A stretch of DNA of 63,060 nt from Orenia metallireducens (GCF_003001995.1 NZ_PVNB01000023.1:1-63060); one strand, 5' to 3'; counted from the stretch's first letter, positions 1 through 8,801 are shown. Numbers and translations are program-made. The notes: generated by a model from the letters alone, not told the origin.

Positions 1-100
1 AAGCAAGTGAAAGACTTTTGTAGAGGCTTATTGCCTAGTAACTCGCTATCCATCTTGCTTGCTTAACTTTATTATAACAAACTTTTAGGTAAGAGTAACT

Positions 101-135
101 CGGGAAAAAAGCTGATAAGCTTTCCCGAAAATTGT
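101..135 (+). terminator. Possible terminator near window start
   Basis: A 7-bp stem (CGGGAAA at 101-107 with TTTCCCG at 121-127) is followed by a weak T-rich stretch. It may end a transcript entering from outside the window. The remaining bases from 1 to 520 hold the partial repeat listed at 151-200 and a sigma-H-like promoter; I see no gene there. Confidence 0.35.
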
Positions 136-150
136 TTTAATAATTTTGCT

Positions 151-200
151 CACTTTTAAAAAGTAAAAGTGTCGCAATACTCCCATAAAGTTATATTTCG
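151..200 (+). repeat. Dispersed intergenic repeat, copy A (partial)
   Basis: The right end AAAAGTGTCGCAATACTCCC (165-184) matches the conserved end of the elements near 17.3, 32.2, 33.7, 40.4 and 55.9 kb. A short CACTTTT/AAAAGTG stem lies just upstream instead of a long variable arm. Confidence 0.55.
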
Positions 201-438
201 CCTCAATAGAGTTATAATATAAATAGCTAAATTAGCTATTATATCCAATTTATCATTAAATGCACATATTTCAAGTTGAAGAATAATATGATATTAAGTA
301 CAAAGACTAGTAACCCTAAAATTTGGTATAATTAATCCTAGCTAGAGGAAAGGAGAGATTTAGAATCTGCTTATAACTATGATAGTTTAAAAATATCTTT
401 GAAATTATTAAATTTTTATTATTTTTAAAGAGGTAGGT

Positions 439-463
439 AGGAATTATTTGATAGATATAGAAT
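439..463 (+). promoter_or_regulatory. Sigma-H-like promoter upstream of the HlyD-like gene
   Basis: AGGAATT (439-445) followed after 13 nt by AGAAT (459-463) fits the Spo0H/sigma-H pattern AGGAwWW-N11-RnnGAAT. The same geometry recurs before yggS (2940) and before the GGDEF gene (13463). Assignment to sigma-H is inferred from the consensus. Confidence 0.5.
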
Positions 464-520
464 TATATAAGTATAGAATATTTATAATCCTTTGTAATGA
501 TATATGAAGGTAGGGTTACT

Positions 521-1447
521 ATGAGAGATTTTGCTAAAATTACTAGTCAAGTTGAGAGTACCAGATTTAAAAGAAATAATAAATCCAATGCAACTATATT
601 TATTAAATTTTTATTATCCTTAGTTGTTTGTGGCTTAATAGTTATCTTTGGAATTAACTTTTTTGGTTACCATTCCAGCAAGGTAGCAACTACCACTTAT
701 CAAGCAATTAAAGATAGTATTAAGACTTCAGGAATTTTAATTAGAAGGGAGAGGGTAACTTTTGCACCTCAAGGTGGAGAGGTTGAACTTTATTTCTCTG
801 AAGGTGCTAGAATAAGTACTGGAAATAAGATAGCAGAACTTCATGATGAAAATCAGAGTGATAATCTCTATAATTATTATGCTGGGATAATTAGTTACAA
901 GGTGGATGGGTTAGAGATGACCCTAAGAGAAGATAATTTAAAGAATCTCAATTATGATCACTTTGTAAATTTAAAAGGAAAGTATAATCCTGTTAGTTCA
1001 GGTGATAAAGTAAATATGGGAAGACCTATCTTTAAAGTGATTGATAATTTTAAATTTTATTTAGCAGTCTTGTTACCCCAAAATCAGCTAGCAAATTATG
1101 AGGTAGGGACTGAAGTAGAGGTCTTATTCCCAGGATTAGAAGAGTATTTTATAGGTAAGATAAATTCTATTCTATTAGATAAGCCTCAAAATATTATGGT
1201 TATAGAATTTAATAGATTTATCCCTAAGCTAATTGATCTACGAAAAACAGATGTAGAAATCATTAGAAAGAGGTATCATGGAATAGTAGTTCCTAGTTCT
1301 GCCCTGATAAAGAGGGATGATAAGCTAGGTGTGATGGTCAATGGTTACACTAAAAATTATTTTAAAGAGGTTGAGTTGATAGGAGAGGTAACAGACCAAG
1401 CAGTAATAAAAGGGGTAGGACCAGGGGTTAAAGTTATTCTTAATTAA
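521..1447 (+). CDS. HlyD-like membrane-fusion/adaptor protein
   Basis: A 308-residue protein with a short basic cytoplasmic N-terminus, one membrane segment at about residues 26-50 (LLSLVVCGLIVIFGINFFG) and a long extracytoplasmic part. That part resembles biotinyl-lipoyl-like and HlyD adaptor domains (QGGEVELYFSEGARISTGNK near residues 85-105). Proteins of this kind commonly precede yggS-sepF in clostridia, where their role is unknown. I chose ATG 521 because GAAGGTAGGG lies 7 nt before it; the in-frame ATG 24 nt upstream has no Shine-Dalgarno. The next gene starts 18 nt downstream, so the two are probably co-transcribed from the sigma-H-like promoter. No export ATPase or permease is adjacent, so a transport role is not shown. 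Confidence 0.65.
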   Translation: MRDFAKITSQVESTRFKRNNKSNATIFIKFLLSLVVCGLIVIFGINFFGYHSSKVATTTYQAIKDSIKTSGILIRRERVTFAPQGGEVELYFSEGARISTGNKIAELHDENQSDNLYNYYAGIISYKVDGLEMTLREDNLKNLNYDHFVNLKGKYNPVSSGDKVNMGRPIFKVIDNFKFYLAVLLPQNQLANYEVGTEVEVLFPGLEEYFIGKINSILLDKPQNIMVIEFNRFIPKLIDLRKTDVEIIRKRYHGIVVPSSALIKRDDKLGVMVNGYTKNYFKEVELIGEVTDQAVIKGVGPGVKVILN

Positions 1448-1465
1448 GATTAAGGGGGAATACTA

Positions 1466-2785
1466 GTGGAAAAAATTTATGTATTAGATACCAATGTTAT
1501 ACTACACGATCCAAAATCCATATTCTCTTTTGAAGATAACAAAGTTATCATTCCGATGGTGGTTATTGAAGAGGTTGATGACCAGAAAAAACGCCAAGAT
1601 TCAGTAGGAAGTAATGCCAGAATATTCTCTAGATATTTAGACGAATTAAGAAAAAAAGGGAAATTATGCGATGGCGTAGAGCTAGATGATGGTGGAAGAA
1701 TCAAGGTTGAATTAAATCATCAACTTCTAACAGAATTACCTAAGGGATTAGACCCAAATAAGCCCGATAATCGAATTTTAGCAACTACTTTGGGATTGCA
1801 AGAAGATGGCGAGATCCCTGTTATCTTAGTTACTAAGGATATCAATATGAGAATCAAGGCAGATGCTATGGGTCTTGCAGCAGAGGATTATGCAACTGAT
1901 GCTGTAAATATCGATGAACTCTATTCAGGAATAAAGAATATAAATGTTCCTTCAGATAAGATAAATGCCTTATTTAGAGATAAAAAATTAGAATTGAATG
2001 AATTGGATTTAGAGGAAAGGTTGTATCCTAACGAATTTATCAATTTAGAAGATGAATTTGGTGGTTCTCAATCAGCATTATGCTGTTATGATGAAGCTAA
2101 GAATAAATTAATACCCTTTATCTTTAATCCAACTGATATTTGGGGAATTAAGCCTCGTAACCGTGAACAAAAATGTGCTTTTGAATTATTATTAAATGAT
2201 AATATTAAGCTAGTAACTTTGGTTGGTAAAGCAGGAACTGGAAAGACTCTTTTAGCTTTAGCAGCAGGGTTACAGAAGGTTGTAGAGGATAAATCCTATA
2301 AACGATTGATTGTAACTAGACCGATAGTTCCTATGGGAAATGATTTAGGATTCTTGCCAGGGGATAAAGATGAGAAGTTAGCTCCTTGGATGAGACCTAT
2401 CTTTGACAATATGGAGTTTTTAGTAGGTGGCAAAGATGAGAATGGAGCTAGTGCTGTAGCCGATTTAAAGGAGATGGGCTTAATTGAGATGGAAGCAATC
2501 ACTTATATTCGTGGTCGAAGTATTCCAAATCAATTTATCATAGTTGATGAGGCACAGAACTTAACTCCCCATGAGTTGAAGACAATTATTACTCGTGCTG
2601 GTGAAAATACTAAGATTGTCTTAACAGGAGATCCTTATCAGATAGATCATCCTTATCTTGATAGTAATAGTAATGGTTTAACATATGTTGTGGAGAGGTT
2701 AAAGGATAAGGCTTTAGTTGGGCATATGACTCTATATAAAGGTGAGCGTTCTCAATTGGCAGAGATTGCAGCAAGCTCATTATAA
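1466..2785 (+). CDS. PIN domain-PhoH family ATPase
   Basis: A 439-residue protein in two parts. Residues 1-150 form a PIN-type nuclease domain (YVLDTNVILHDP at the start, with acidic residues including DNRIL and TKDINM). Residues 230-439 form a PhoH ATPase domain with Walker A GKAGTGKT and Walker B FIIVDEAQN. This is the PhoH2/YlaK architecture, in known members an RNA helicase/ribonuclease linked to toxin-like or stress RNA turnover. Translation starts at GTG 1466 behind a GGGGGAA Shine-Dalgarno. No separate antitoxin is visible. A GC-rich palindrome and a terminator follow, so it ends the first transcription unit. It is unrelated to phoP-phoR despite the name. Confidence 0.9.
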   Translation: MEKIYVLDTNVILHDPKSIFSFEDNKVIIPMVVIEEVDDQKKRQDSVGSNARIFSRYLDELRKKGKLCDGVELDDGGRIKVELNHQLLTELPKGLDPNKPDNRILATTLGLQEDGEIPVILVTKDINMRIKADAMGLAAEDYATDAVNIDELYSGIKNINVPSDKINALFRDKKLELNELDLEERLYPNEFINLEDEFGGSQSALCCYDEAKNKLIPFIFNPTDIWGIKPRNREQKCAFELLLNDNIKLVTLVGKAGTGKTLLALAAGLQKVVEDKSYKRLIVTRPIVPMGNDLGFLPGDKDEKLAPWMRPIFDNMEFLVGGKDENGASAVADLKEMGLIEMEAITYIRGRSIPNQFIIVDEAQNLTPHELKTIITRAGENTKIVLTGDPYQIDHPYLDSNSNGLTYVVERLKDKALVGHMTLYKGERSQLAEIAASSL

Positions 2786-2835
2786 TTGAGTCTGAAATTA
2801 ACATATATATAATTGGTATTAAAGGTTTTGAATTG

Positions 2836-2867
2836 TTGTAGGGAACGGTCGCGACCGTTCCCTACAA
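2836..2867. repeat. 32-bp GC-rich perfect palindrome
   Basis: TTGTAGGGAACGGTCG is followed directly by its exact reverse complement, giving a 32-bp palindrome centred on CGGTCGCGACCG. A sister copy with one mismatch lies at 40347-40374. Both are intergenic and much more GC-rich than their surroundings, which suggests a dispersed REP-like element. Confidence 0.75.
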
Positions 2868-2905
2868 ATTAATGAATGATTAGAGTAATTAAAATTGTCT
2901 GTTTA

Positions 2906-2937
2906 TAAAAATACACCTATATAGGTGTATTTTTTTT
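2906..2937 (+). terminator. Terminator after the PhoH gene
   Basis: AATACACCTATATAGGTGTATT forms a perfect hairpin directly followed by a T8 run. The sigma-H-like promoter of the next operon begins 3 nt beyond. Confidence 0.85.
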
Positions 2938-2939
2938 GC

Positions 2940-2964
2940 AGGAAAAGAATAATAGATATAGAAT
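2940..2964 (+). promoter_or_regulatory. Sigma-H-like promoter of the yggS-sepF operon
   Basis: AGGAAAA (2940-2946) and AGAAT (2960-2964) are separated by 13 nt, as at 439 and 13463. The position between a terminator and the yggS ribosome binding site supports a real promoter; the sigma-H assignment is inferred. Confidence 0.55.
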
Positions 2965-2990
2965 TAATTTAGGGAGGAGGTTTTTTATGT

Positions 2991-3692
2991 ATGGAAGATA
3001 TTAATGATAATTTATTAAAAATAGAAGAAAGAATTAAAGTTGCTGCTAAAAGATCAGGGAGGGACCTATCAGAAATTAAATTATTACCTATTTCTAAGTA
3101 TCACTCCTTAGATAAGATTCAGGTGGTTTTAGATAAAGGATATGTTGAGTTTGGTGAAAGTAGAGTACAAGAGTTAATGGAGAAGGATGAAGAGTTCTCT
3201 TCTGATGTAGAATGGCATATGATCGGCCATTTACAGAGAAATAAGGTGAAGTATTTAGCAAGAATGACTAGATGCAAGTTAATCCATTCAGTTGATAGTT
3301 TAAGATTGGCTAAGGAGATCAATAAAAGAGCTAAGCAAGAAGAGAGGGTAATGGATATATTAATTCAGATCAATACCGCTCAAGATGATAATAAGTTTGG
3401 GATTTATACTAAAGAGGCAATTGAGATGGTCAAAAAGATTGGTAGCTTTAAAAATGTAAAAATTAGGGGTTTAATGACAATTGCACCTTATAGTGATGAC
3501 CCTGAAGAGGTAAGACCAGCTTTTCGTAAGTTAAGGAAGTTAGCTGAGAAGATAGAAGCAGAGGAGATAGAAGGTGTAGAGATGAAAGAATTATCAATGG
3601 GAATGAGTAATGATTTAGAGGTAGCTATTGAAGAAGGTGCTACAATCTTAAGGGTTGGCTCAGCAATCTTTGGAGAAAGGGAGTATAACTAA
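2991..3692 (+). CDS. yggS: YggS/PLPBP pyridoxal-phosphate homeostasis protein
   Basis: A 233-residue single-domain PLP-binding protein of the alanine racemase-like TIM-barrel fold. The PLP lysine lies in LLPISKYHS, and GEsRVQE, WHMIGHLQRNK and SMGMSNDLE..I..G.T.LRVGSAIFG are hallmark motifs. Family members bind PLP without a known catalytic reaction and influence PLP and amino-acid homeostasis. ATG 2991 follows AGGGAGGAGG by 10 nt; another ATG four bases upstream is out of frame. Its stop codon overlaps the sepF start (TAATG), and proC, a link to amino-acid metabolism, is two genes downstream. Confidence 0.93.
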   Translation: MEDINDNLLKIEERIKVAAKRSGRDLSEIKLLPISKYHSLDKIQVVLDKGYVEFGESRVQELMEKDEEFSSDVEWHMIGHLQRNKVKYLARMTRCKLIHSVDSLRLAKEINKRAKQEERVMDILIQINTAQDDNKFGIYTKEAIEMVKKIGSFKNVKIRGLMTIAPYSDDPEEVRPAFRKLRKLAEKIEAEEIEGVEMKELSMGMSNDLEVAIEEGATILRVGSAIFGEREYN

Positions 3693-4204
3693 TGGAGTTT
3701 ATCAATACCTTATTAGACAAGGTTGACCAATTTTTCTCTTTAAGTCCACAGGAGATAGAGAATGATGATTATCCACCTATTAAATTGGAAAGAAAAAGAA
3801 AATCTCAAGTTAATCAAAAGTTAGAAGGAGAAGATTTGAACTCAATTATCAGCTCTTCTCAAGTTAAGGATATGTTAATTGTAGAACCAGAAAGCTTTGA
3901 TGAGGCTCAGCATATAGTTGATAAATTAAGGGATAAGCAACCGATCTTACTTAATTTAAGCAAGACAGATCGTCAAGTGTCTATTAGAATTATTGACTTT
4001 ATCAGTGGTGCCATTTATGCTTTAGGTGGTAATGTAGAGAAGGTTGGAGAAAGTGTATTCTTATTTGCTCCAGATTCAATTAATATAACCTATAAGTCTA
4101 AGTCTGAGAAGAATTCTAAGGTTAAGAATAAATATAATACTGAGTCTGTTTCAGTAACAGATGGTATATCTAAAGGGGAGAAGGAGAGTCTTTATGAAAA
4201 GTAA
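3692..4204 (+). CDS. sepF: SepF cell division protein
   Basis: A 170-residue protein. The conserved SepF domain lies at about residues 55-135 (DMLIVEPESFDEAQHIVDKL, then VSIRIIDFISGAIYALGG and VFLFAP). SepF binds FtsZ and tethers the Z-ring to the membrane, normally through an N-terminal amphipathic helix; here residues 1-17 (MEFINTLLDKVDQFFSL) could serve. A charged linker and a low-complexity tail flank the core. Start overlaps the yggS stop, and the end overlaps the proC start by 11 nt, giving tight translational coupling in the division operon. Confidence 0.93.
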   Translation: MEFINTLLDKVDQFFSLSPQEIENDDYPPIKLERKRKSQVNQKLEGEDLNSIISSSQVKDMLIVEPESFDEAQHIVDKLRDKQPILLNLSKTDRQVSIRIIDFISGAIYALGGNVEKVGESVFLFAPDSINITYKSKSEKNSKVKNKYNTESVSVTDGISKGEKESLYEK

Positions 4205-5009
4205 GAAGAGTATAGGATTTATTGGAGCAGGAGCTATGGCAGAAGCTTTAATTAAAGGACTGCTTAAGTCAGAAGTCTATCATCCTAGTCAAATACATAT
4301 CAGTGATATTAGAGCAGATAGATTAGAAGAGTTAAAAGAGAGCTATGGTATAGAGACTAGCAGAGCTAATCAAGACTTAGTAAAAAGGGTTGATTATTTA
4401 ATTTTAGCAGTCAAACCCAAAGTGATACCTATAGTTTTGAAGCAAATAGGGGAGGATATTAGCAAATCTCAAAAATTATTCTCACTAGCAGCAGGAGTTA
4501 ATACTGTACTACTTGAGAAATATTTAAAAGAAGAGGTTGCAGTTATCCGTTTAATGCCTAATACACCTGCTTTGATTGGAGAAGGAGCAATAGCCTATTG
4601 CTTAGGTACTGCTGCTCAAGATGATAGTAAGTTAGTTGAGCAGATTTTTGGGACAGTAGGAAGGACATTAAAAGTTGAAGAAGAACTGATGGATGCTGTC
4701 ACAGGGCTTAGTGGAAGTGGTCCTGCCTATATTTATTTGATCATTGAAGCTTTAGCAGATGCAGGGGTTAATGTTGGTTTAAGCCGTGATGATGCTTTGA
4801 GTTTGGTCTTACAAACTATTATTGGTTCTGCTAAGATGGTCTTAGAGTTAGGAGCTCATCCTGGGCAGTTAAAGGATATGGTAACTTCTCCTGGAGGAAC
4901 GACGATAACGGGATTGAAGGTGTTGGAGAGAGAGGGAGTACGGTCAGCCTTGTATCAAGCAGTAGAAGCTGCTACCATAAAATCAAAAGAGTTAAGAGGA
5001 GAGAAATAG
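4194..5009 (+). CDS. proC: Pyrroline-5-carboxylate reductase
   Basis: A 271-residue enzyme catalysing the NAD(P)H-dependent last step of proline synthesis. It has an N-terminal Rossmann motif (GFIGAGAMAEALIKGL), LAVKPK, the RLMPNTPA motif and the C-terminal dimer domain with SGSGPAY and SPGGTT. I place the start at ATG 4194, inside the sepF end, because AAGGAG lies 7 nt upstream; the in-frame ATG at 4161 lacks a convincing site. yggT starts immediately after the stop. Proline can act as a compatible solute, but nothing in this sequence shows a salt-specific role. Confidence 0.95.
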   Translation: MKSKKSIGFIGAGAMAEALIKGLLKSEVYHPSQIHISDIRADRLEELKESYGIETSRANQDLVKRVDYLILAVKPKVIPIVLKQIGEDISKSQKLFSLAAGVNTVLLEKYLKEEVAVIRLMPNTPALIGEGAIAYCLGTAAQDDSKLVEQIFGTVGRTLKVEEELMDAVTGLSGSGPAYIYLIIEALADAGVNVGLSRDDALSLVLQTIIGSAKMVLELGAHPGQLKDMVTSPGGTTITGLKVLEREGVRSALYQAVEAATIKSKELRGEK

Positions 5010-5282
5010 ATGCTGTTAATTTATTTAGTTGATAGATTTTTTCAATTTTATTATTATTTAGTTATAGCTAGAGTTGTAATGTCTTGGGTGCAACCACCGA
5101 CCCATCACCAGACGATGAGAAAGATTATAGCCTTTATTTATCGAGCAACAGAGCCTGTTTTAGGTCCAATTAGAGAGATGATGCCAAATTTAGGTGGAAT
5201 TGACTTTTCACCAATTATAGCTTTGCTAGCTTTGCAAATTGTCAGAAATGGAGTAATCCAATTACTATATCATTTATTTTAG
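5010..5282 (+). CDS. YggT/YlmG family membrane protein
   Basis: A 90-residue protein with two predicted membrane helices (about residues 3-25 and 65-88) and the YggT signature near RVVMSWVQP and RATEPVLGPIREMMP. Family members sit in the yggS-sepF neighbourhood across bacteria and are linked to division-site or thylakoid nucleoid organisation. Start codon follows the proC stop directly, so translation is probably coupled. Confidence 0.85.
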   Translation: MLLIYLVDRFFQFYYYLVIARVVMSWVQPPTHHQTMRKIIAFIYRATEPVLGPIREMMPNLGGIDFSPIIALLALQIVRNGVIQLLYHLF

Positions 5283-5334
5283 TTAAAACTAGAAGAATTT
5301 AATCTGAATAGTATAGGGAATAGGAGTGATAACA

Positions 5335-6123
5335 GTGTTAGATAAAGAGAGGTTGCTCTCTCATATAAATGATGAAGAGGATAGAATAGAGTTGGCTCAA
5401 ATTTTGGATAAAGCAGAGTTGGCTTTGACTAGACATCAAGCAACTTTCACCAATTTCTTAAATCCTCATCATCTTTATTTGGCTAAACCGATTTTAGAGC
5501 AGGTAGCAGATTTGAAGGTTTGGGAATATGGTGGCTATGACCGGGCTGAAAGAAAGAGATTGACCTTGACCCCTGATTATTATTTAGCAGAGTTAGTTGA
5601 GAGCCCAATCGTTCTATTGGATATTAGAGGAAAATTTGAATTCCAAGAGGTAAGCCATCGGGACTTTTTAGGTTCTATCTTAGGAACAGGGATTAAAAGA
5701 GAGATGGTTGGTGATTTAATCTTATACCAAGATGGTTGTCAAGCCGTGGTAGCTGAAGAGATTAGAGATTATCTTAAATTGAATTTAGATAAAGTACATA
5801 AGGTTGGAGTAGAGATAGAAGAGATTGATTTTGATAATTTACAGATAGAGCCAGAAAGAATCAAGGAGATTGATACGACGGTGGCTTCTTTGCGTCTAGA
5901 TTCTGTAGCCAGTTCTGGTTTTTCTACTTCACGTAGTAAGATGAGTAAAGAGATAGAGCAAGGGAAGGTTAAAGTTAATTGGAAGGTCATTGATAATCCT
6001 GCTTATGTGATAAGTCGAGAGGATATTATCTCTATTAGGGGTAGAGGTAGAGTAGAGATAGAAAAGTTATTGGGTGAATCCAATCGAGGAAGGATTAAAT
6101 TAAGATTAAAGCGATATATCTAG
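5335..6123 (+). CDS. ylmH: YlmH-type S4-domain RNA-binding protein
   Basis: About 262 residues: an N-terminal domain typical of YlmH (FTNFLNPHHLYLAKPIL, GGYDRAERKRL) and a C-terminal S4 RNA-binding domain (RLDSVASSGFSTSRSKMSKEIEQGKVKVNWK, about 180-262). Related proteins bind ribosomal particles, and YlmH has been tied to ribosome rescue. Two GTG codons could start it: 5335, with TAGGAG 8 nt upstream, and 5326, with AGGGA 6 nt upstream. I prefer 5335. The gene sits between yggT and divIVA, the standard order. Confidence 0.87.
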   Translation: MLDKERLLSHINDEEDRIELAQILDKAELALTRHQATFTNFLNPHHLYLAKPILEQVADLKVWEYGGYDRAERKRLTLTPDYYLAELVESPIVLLDIRGKFEFQEVSHRDFLGSILGTGIKREMVGDLILYQDGCQAVVAEEIRDYLKLNLDKVHKVGVEIEEIDFDNLQIEPERIKEIDTTVASLRLDSVASSGFSTSRSKMSKEIEQGKVKVNWKVIDNPAYVISREDIISIRGRGRVEIEKLLGESNRGRIKLRLKRYI

Positions 6124-6135
6124 GAGGAGATACTT

Positions 6136-6735
6136 ATGTCTTTAACACCAGCAGATATCTATAATAGAAAGTTTAAAAAGAGCCTAAGAGGATATGATAC
6201 ACAAGAGGTAGATGACTTTTTAGAGTTAGTAGCAGTCTATTATGAAGAGATGATCTCAGAGCAGACCCGATTGAACTCTCTTGTTGAGGATTTAAGTTCA
6301 GAGTTGAAGAGGTATGAAGAACTACAACAATCTTTAGATGATACTGTTAATAAGGCTCATAAATTTGCTGAAGATAAGAAGCAGCAAGCTCAAGAAGAAG
6401 CGGAAATGGTATTGACAGAAGCGAAAAGAAAGGCTAAGGAGATTCTTAGAGAGGGTGAGGTTAAGGCTAAGAACACTATTGAAGGGGCAGAGGTTAAAGC
6501 TAATAAGCTAGTTGATGAGGCTGAATTTGAGGCCAAGCAGAAGTTGATGGATGCTAGAGAAAAGACTGAAGATAAGTATAGAGAATATCAACAGTTGTTG
6601 GAGAATGAACGTCTATTTAAGATTAGATTCAAGACATTATTACAAAGCCACTTAGAGATGTTAGAAGAAGAGCAAAAGCCAGCACAAACAGAGGAGATTG
6701 AGGCTCTAAAATCCGAAGATGATTCATCAGAATAA
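6136..6735 (+). CDS. divIVA: DivIVA domain protein
   Basis: A 199-residue protein. The N-terminal lipid-binding region (LTPADIYNRKFKKSLRGYDTQEVDDFL) is the classic DivIVA/GpsB motif. A long coiled coil covers about residues 30-185, rich in Glu, Lys and Ala. DivIVA marks curved membranes at poles and septa and recruits partners. It follows ylmH by 12 nt behind an AGGAGGAG site and closes the division part of the operon. Confidence 0.93.
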   Translation: MSLTPADIYNRKFKKSLRGYDTQEVDDFLELVAVYYEEMISEQTRLNSLVEDLSSELKRYEELQQSLDDTVNKAHKFAEDKKQQAQEEAEMVLTEAKRKAKEILREGEVKAKNTIEGAEVKANKLVDEAEFEAKQKLMDAREKTEDKYREYQQLLENERLFKIRFKTLLQSHLEMLEEEQKPAQTEEIEALKSEDDSSE

Positions 6736-6748
6736 GGAGGAGCTTTAA

Positions 6749-6994
6749 ATGGAGAAGAGAATAGCGGTAATTGGTATTGTAATCAGTGACCGGATGGGAG
6801 CTGCAGCTAAAGTTAATGATATTTTAGCAGGATATGGGGATATTATTGTGGGAAGAATGGGACTACCATATCAGGATAGGGGATTGAATATTATCTCTTT
6901 GATTGTAGATGGGAGCAATGACCAGATAGGTGCTTTGGCAGGAAAGCTTGGAAATATTCAAGGTGTTAAAGTAAAATCTATGGTAACAACGTGA
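6749..6994 (+). CDS. TM1266-type ACT-like regulator
   Basis: An 81-residue ACT-like protein (RIAVIGIVISDRMGAAAKVN, GRMGLPYQDRGLNIISLIVDG). It matches the family annotated as iron-only hydrogenase system regulator, defined by Thermotoga TM1266 and related to NikR C-terminal domains. It has no DNA-binding domain of its own. No hydrogenase gene is nearby, so the name should not be read as a function. It lies 13 nt after divIVA behind AAGGAGGAG, probably in the same transcript. Confidence 0.75.
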   Translation: MEKRIAVIGIVISDRMGAAAKVNDILAGYGDIIVGRMGLPYQDRGLNIISLIVDGSNDQIGALAGKLGNIQGVKVKSMVTT

Positions 6995-7072
6995 GGGCAG
7001 TAACGAGTGATGAGTGATGAGTAAAAACATTAAGTAATTAACTATTAATTAAGATGTAGGGGGTGAAAGTGA

Positions 7073-7774
7073 TTGAAGATAGGTATTATTGGAGCAATGG
7101 ATATAGAGATAGAGTTACTTAAAAAGGATTTAGAGTTAAAAAGTACCCTTAATAAAGCCAGTATGGAATTCTATGAGGGCAATTTGACTGGTAAAGAGGT
7201 GGTACTAGTTAGAAGTGGAATTGGGAAGGTAAATGCTGCTGTCTGTACTCAGATATTAATCGATGACTTTGATGTCAATGAGGTTATCTTTACAGGGGTT
7301 GCTGGTGCTGTTGACCCTACTTTGGATGTTGGTGATATTGTAATCTCTAATGAGGTGGCACAGCATGATGTTGATGTTACAGGGTTTGGAAGAGAGTATG
7401 GTGAGGTACCTGGATTGGACAGAGTCTTTTTTGAAGCGGAGCAAAGATTGGTTGATTTGGCCAAAGAGGCTGGAGAGAAGGTAACTGCTGCTGAAGAGAT
7501 CAAGGTAGTGACAGGGCGGATTTTATCTGGAGATCAATTTATTGCCGATAGAGAGAAGGTAGCTTGGTTAGGTGAGACCTTTGCTGGACATTGTACTGAG
7601 ATGGAAGGGGCTGCAGTGGGGCAGGTCTGCTTTTTAAATGCTAAGCCCTTTGTAATCATCCGTTCTATGTCTGATAAGGCTGATGGTGAAGCGAATATCT
7701 CCTTTGATGAGTTTGCCAAGATAGCTGCTGATAATTCTTATCAGATAGTAGTGGAGATGTTGAAGAATATGTAA
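7073..7774 (+). CDS. mtnN: 5'-methylthioadenosine/S-adenosylhomocysteine nucleosidase
   Basis: A 233-residue nucleoside phosphorylase-fold enzyme that hydrolyses MTA and SAH to adenine plus the thioribose or homocysteine moiety. Recognisable motifs are IGIIGAMDIEIELL, GIGKVNAA, FTGVAGAVD, the CTEMEGAAVGQVC substrate-binding stretch and IRSMSDKAD with the catalytic aspartate. A TTG start follows GGGGGTGA by 7 nt; no ATG is suitably placed. A strong terminator at 7797 ends this transcription unit. Confidence 0.94.
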   Translation: MKIGIIGAMDIEIELLKKDLELKSTLNKASMEFYEGNLTGKEVVLVRSGIGKVNAAVCTQILIDDFDVNEVIFTGVAGAVDPTLDVGDIVISNEVAQHDVDVTGFGREYGEVPGLDRVFFEAEQRLVDLAKEAGEKVTAAEEIKVVTGRILSGDQFIADREKVAWLGETFAGHCTEMEGAAVGQVCFLNAKPFVIIRSMSDKADGEANISFDEFAKIAADNSYQIVVEMLKNM

Positions 7775-7796
7775 GTATGGGTATGATTAAAGATTA

Positions 7797-7829
7797 AAAA
7801 GACTACTTAGATAATCTAAGTAGTCTTTT
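7797..7829 (+). terminator. Terminator after mtnN
   Basis: GACTACTTAGA and TCTAAGTAGTC form a perfect 11-bp stem with a 3-nt loop, flanked by A4/T4. The following gap to 8189 holds a possible TATAAT at 8085-8090 and the ribosome binding site of the ankyrin gene; I see no further gene. Confidence 0.85.
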
Positions 7830-8189
7830 GGTTTGGTGTGCTGTTCTTGGAGTTTTGAGTTTTTTAATTTGCTAAATCAGATTTTAGGTTTTGATTAAAG
7901 GATGGTTTATCTTTTTTAGATTGAGATGGTACCTACAAATATACTCCAAGAATGCTTCCGCTTTAGTAACTTCTGAGTCAAAAAGTAAGTGAGAAATTAT
8001 TTAAAGGGATAAGGAAAAGTATATATATCTATATAAGTGATAAAAAATATAATTCTAAGTTTGGGATTTATTGAAGTGGCGTGGTATAATTTAGATATTA
8101 GTACATGTAAGGAGGAGGTGAAAGGTTAGTTTTTGTAAAAGTTAGGTTTGAGTATTTTTTCAAAAATTTTATAAAAGGAGATGATTAGC

Positions 8190-8774
8190 ATGAAGTTTAG
8201 AAAAGTATATTTAAGTTTGATATTAGTACTTACCTTAGCGATTATAGGATGTTCTAATTCAACTGATACTCAACAGTCCGCAGAGAAAGTTTCTAGTAAT
8301 GTAACGTCTAGTTCTAATCAAGAAGTTGCTCAAAAGGATGAGGAAGTTGCGGAAGAAGCTGTTCCTACATTCAGTAATTCTAGCACAGAAGATATAAATT
8401 GGGATACTGCTTCAACTGCAAAAGTAAAGGAAGCAATTACAGCTGGAATAGACATTAACAAGCAGGATGATAAAGGAAGGACTCCATTGATGAAAGCTGC
8501 TAAAGCTAATAATGTTGGAGCTGTCAAAGCGTTGTTAAACAATCAAGCCGATGCTAATATTCAAGATAATCAAGGAAAGACTGCTTTAATTGAAGCAGCC
8601 TCTGAAGGGAATAACTTTATTACAGAGTTGTTACTTGATTATAAGGCAGATGTTAATTTAGAGGATAATTCAGGAAATAAGGCCTTGGATTATTTAGAGC
8701 ATTCGATGAGTGCTAGTAAGTTATCAGCTGATGAGGTTGAGGTTTATTCAAGGTTGAAGAAGTTAAGTAAGTAA
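8190..8774 (+). CDS. Ankyrin-repeat lipoprotein
   Basis: A 194-residue predicted lipoprotein. Residues 1-20 form a signal peptide with lipobox LAIIGC, followed by a Ser/Thr/Gln/Glu-rich linker. About three ankyrin repeats then cover residues 75-180 (GIDINKQDDKGRTPLMKAAK, QADANIQDNQGKTALIEAAS, KADVNLEDNSGNKALDYLE). It is probably anchored on the outer face of the cytoplasmic membrane and binds a protein partner, which is not identifiable here. ATG 8190 is preferred over the in-frame ATG 8181 because AAAGGAG ends directly before 8181. It stands alone between terminators. Confidence 0.82.
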   Translation: MKFRKVYLSLILVLTLAIIGCSNSTDTQQSAEKVSSNVTSSSNQEVAQKDEEVAEEAVPTFSNSSTEDINWDTASTAKVKEAITAGIDINKQDDKGRTPLMKAAKANNVGAVKALLNNQADANIQDNQGKTALIEAASEGNNFITELLLDYKADVNLEDNSGNKALDYLEHSMSASKLSADEVEVYSRLKKLSK

Positions 8775-8801
8775 GAAAATAGTAGAAATATATTTAAAAG
8801 A

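Noticed and set aside
3-53. Minus-strand open frame MDSELLGNKPLQKSFTC running off the left edge
   Set aside because: Only 17 codons are visible and no Shine-Dalgarno precedes the ATG, so it cannot be supported as a gene start.
6749-6994. Functional label as hydrogenase regulator
   Set aside because: The family name derives from other genomes; no hydrogenase gene is near, so only the family was recorded.
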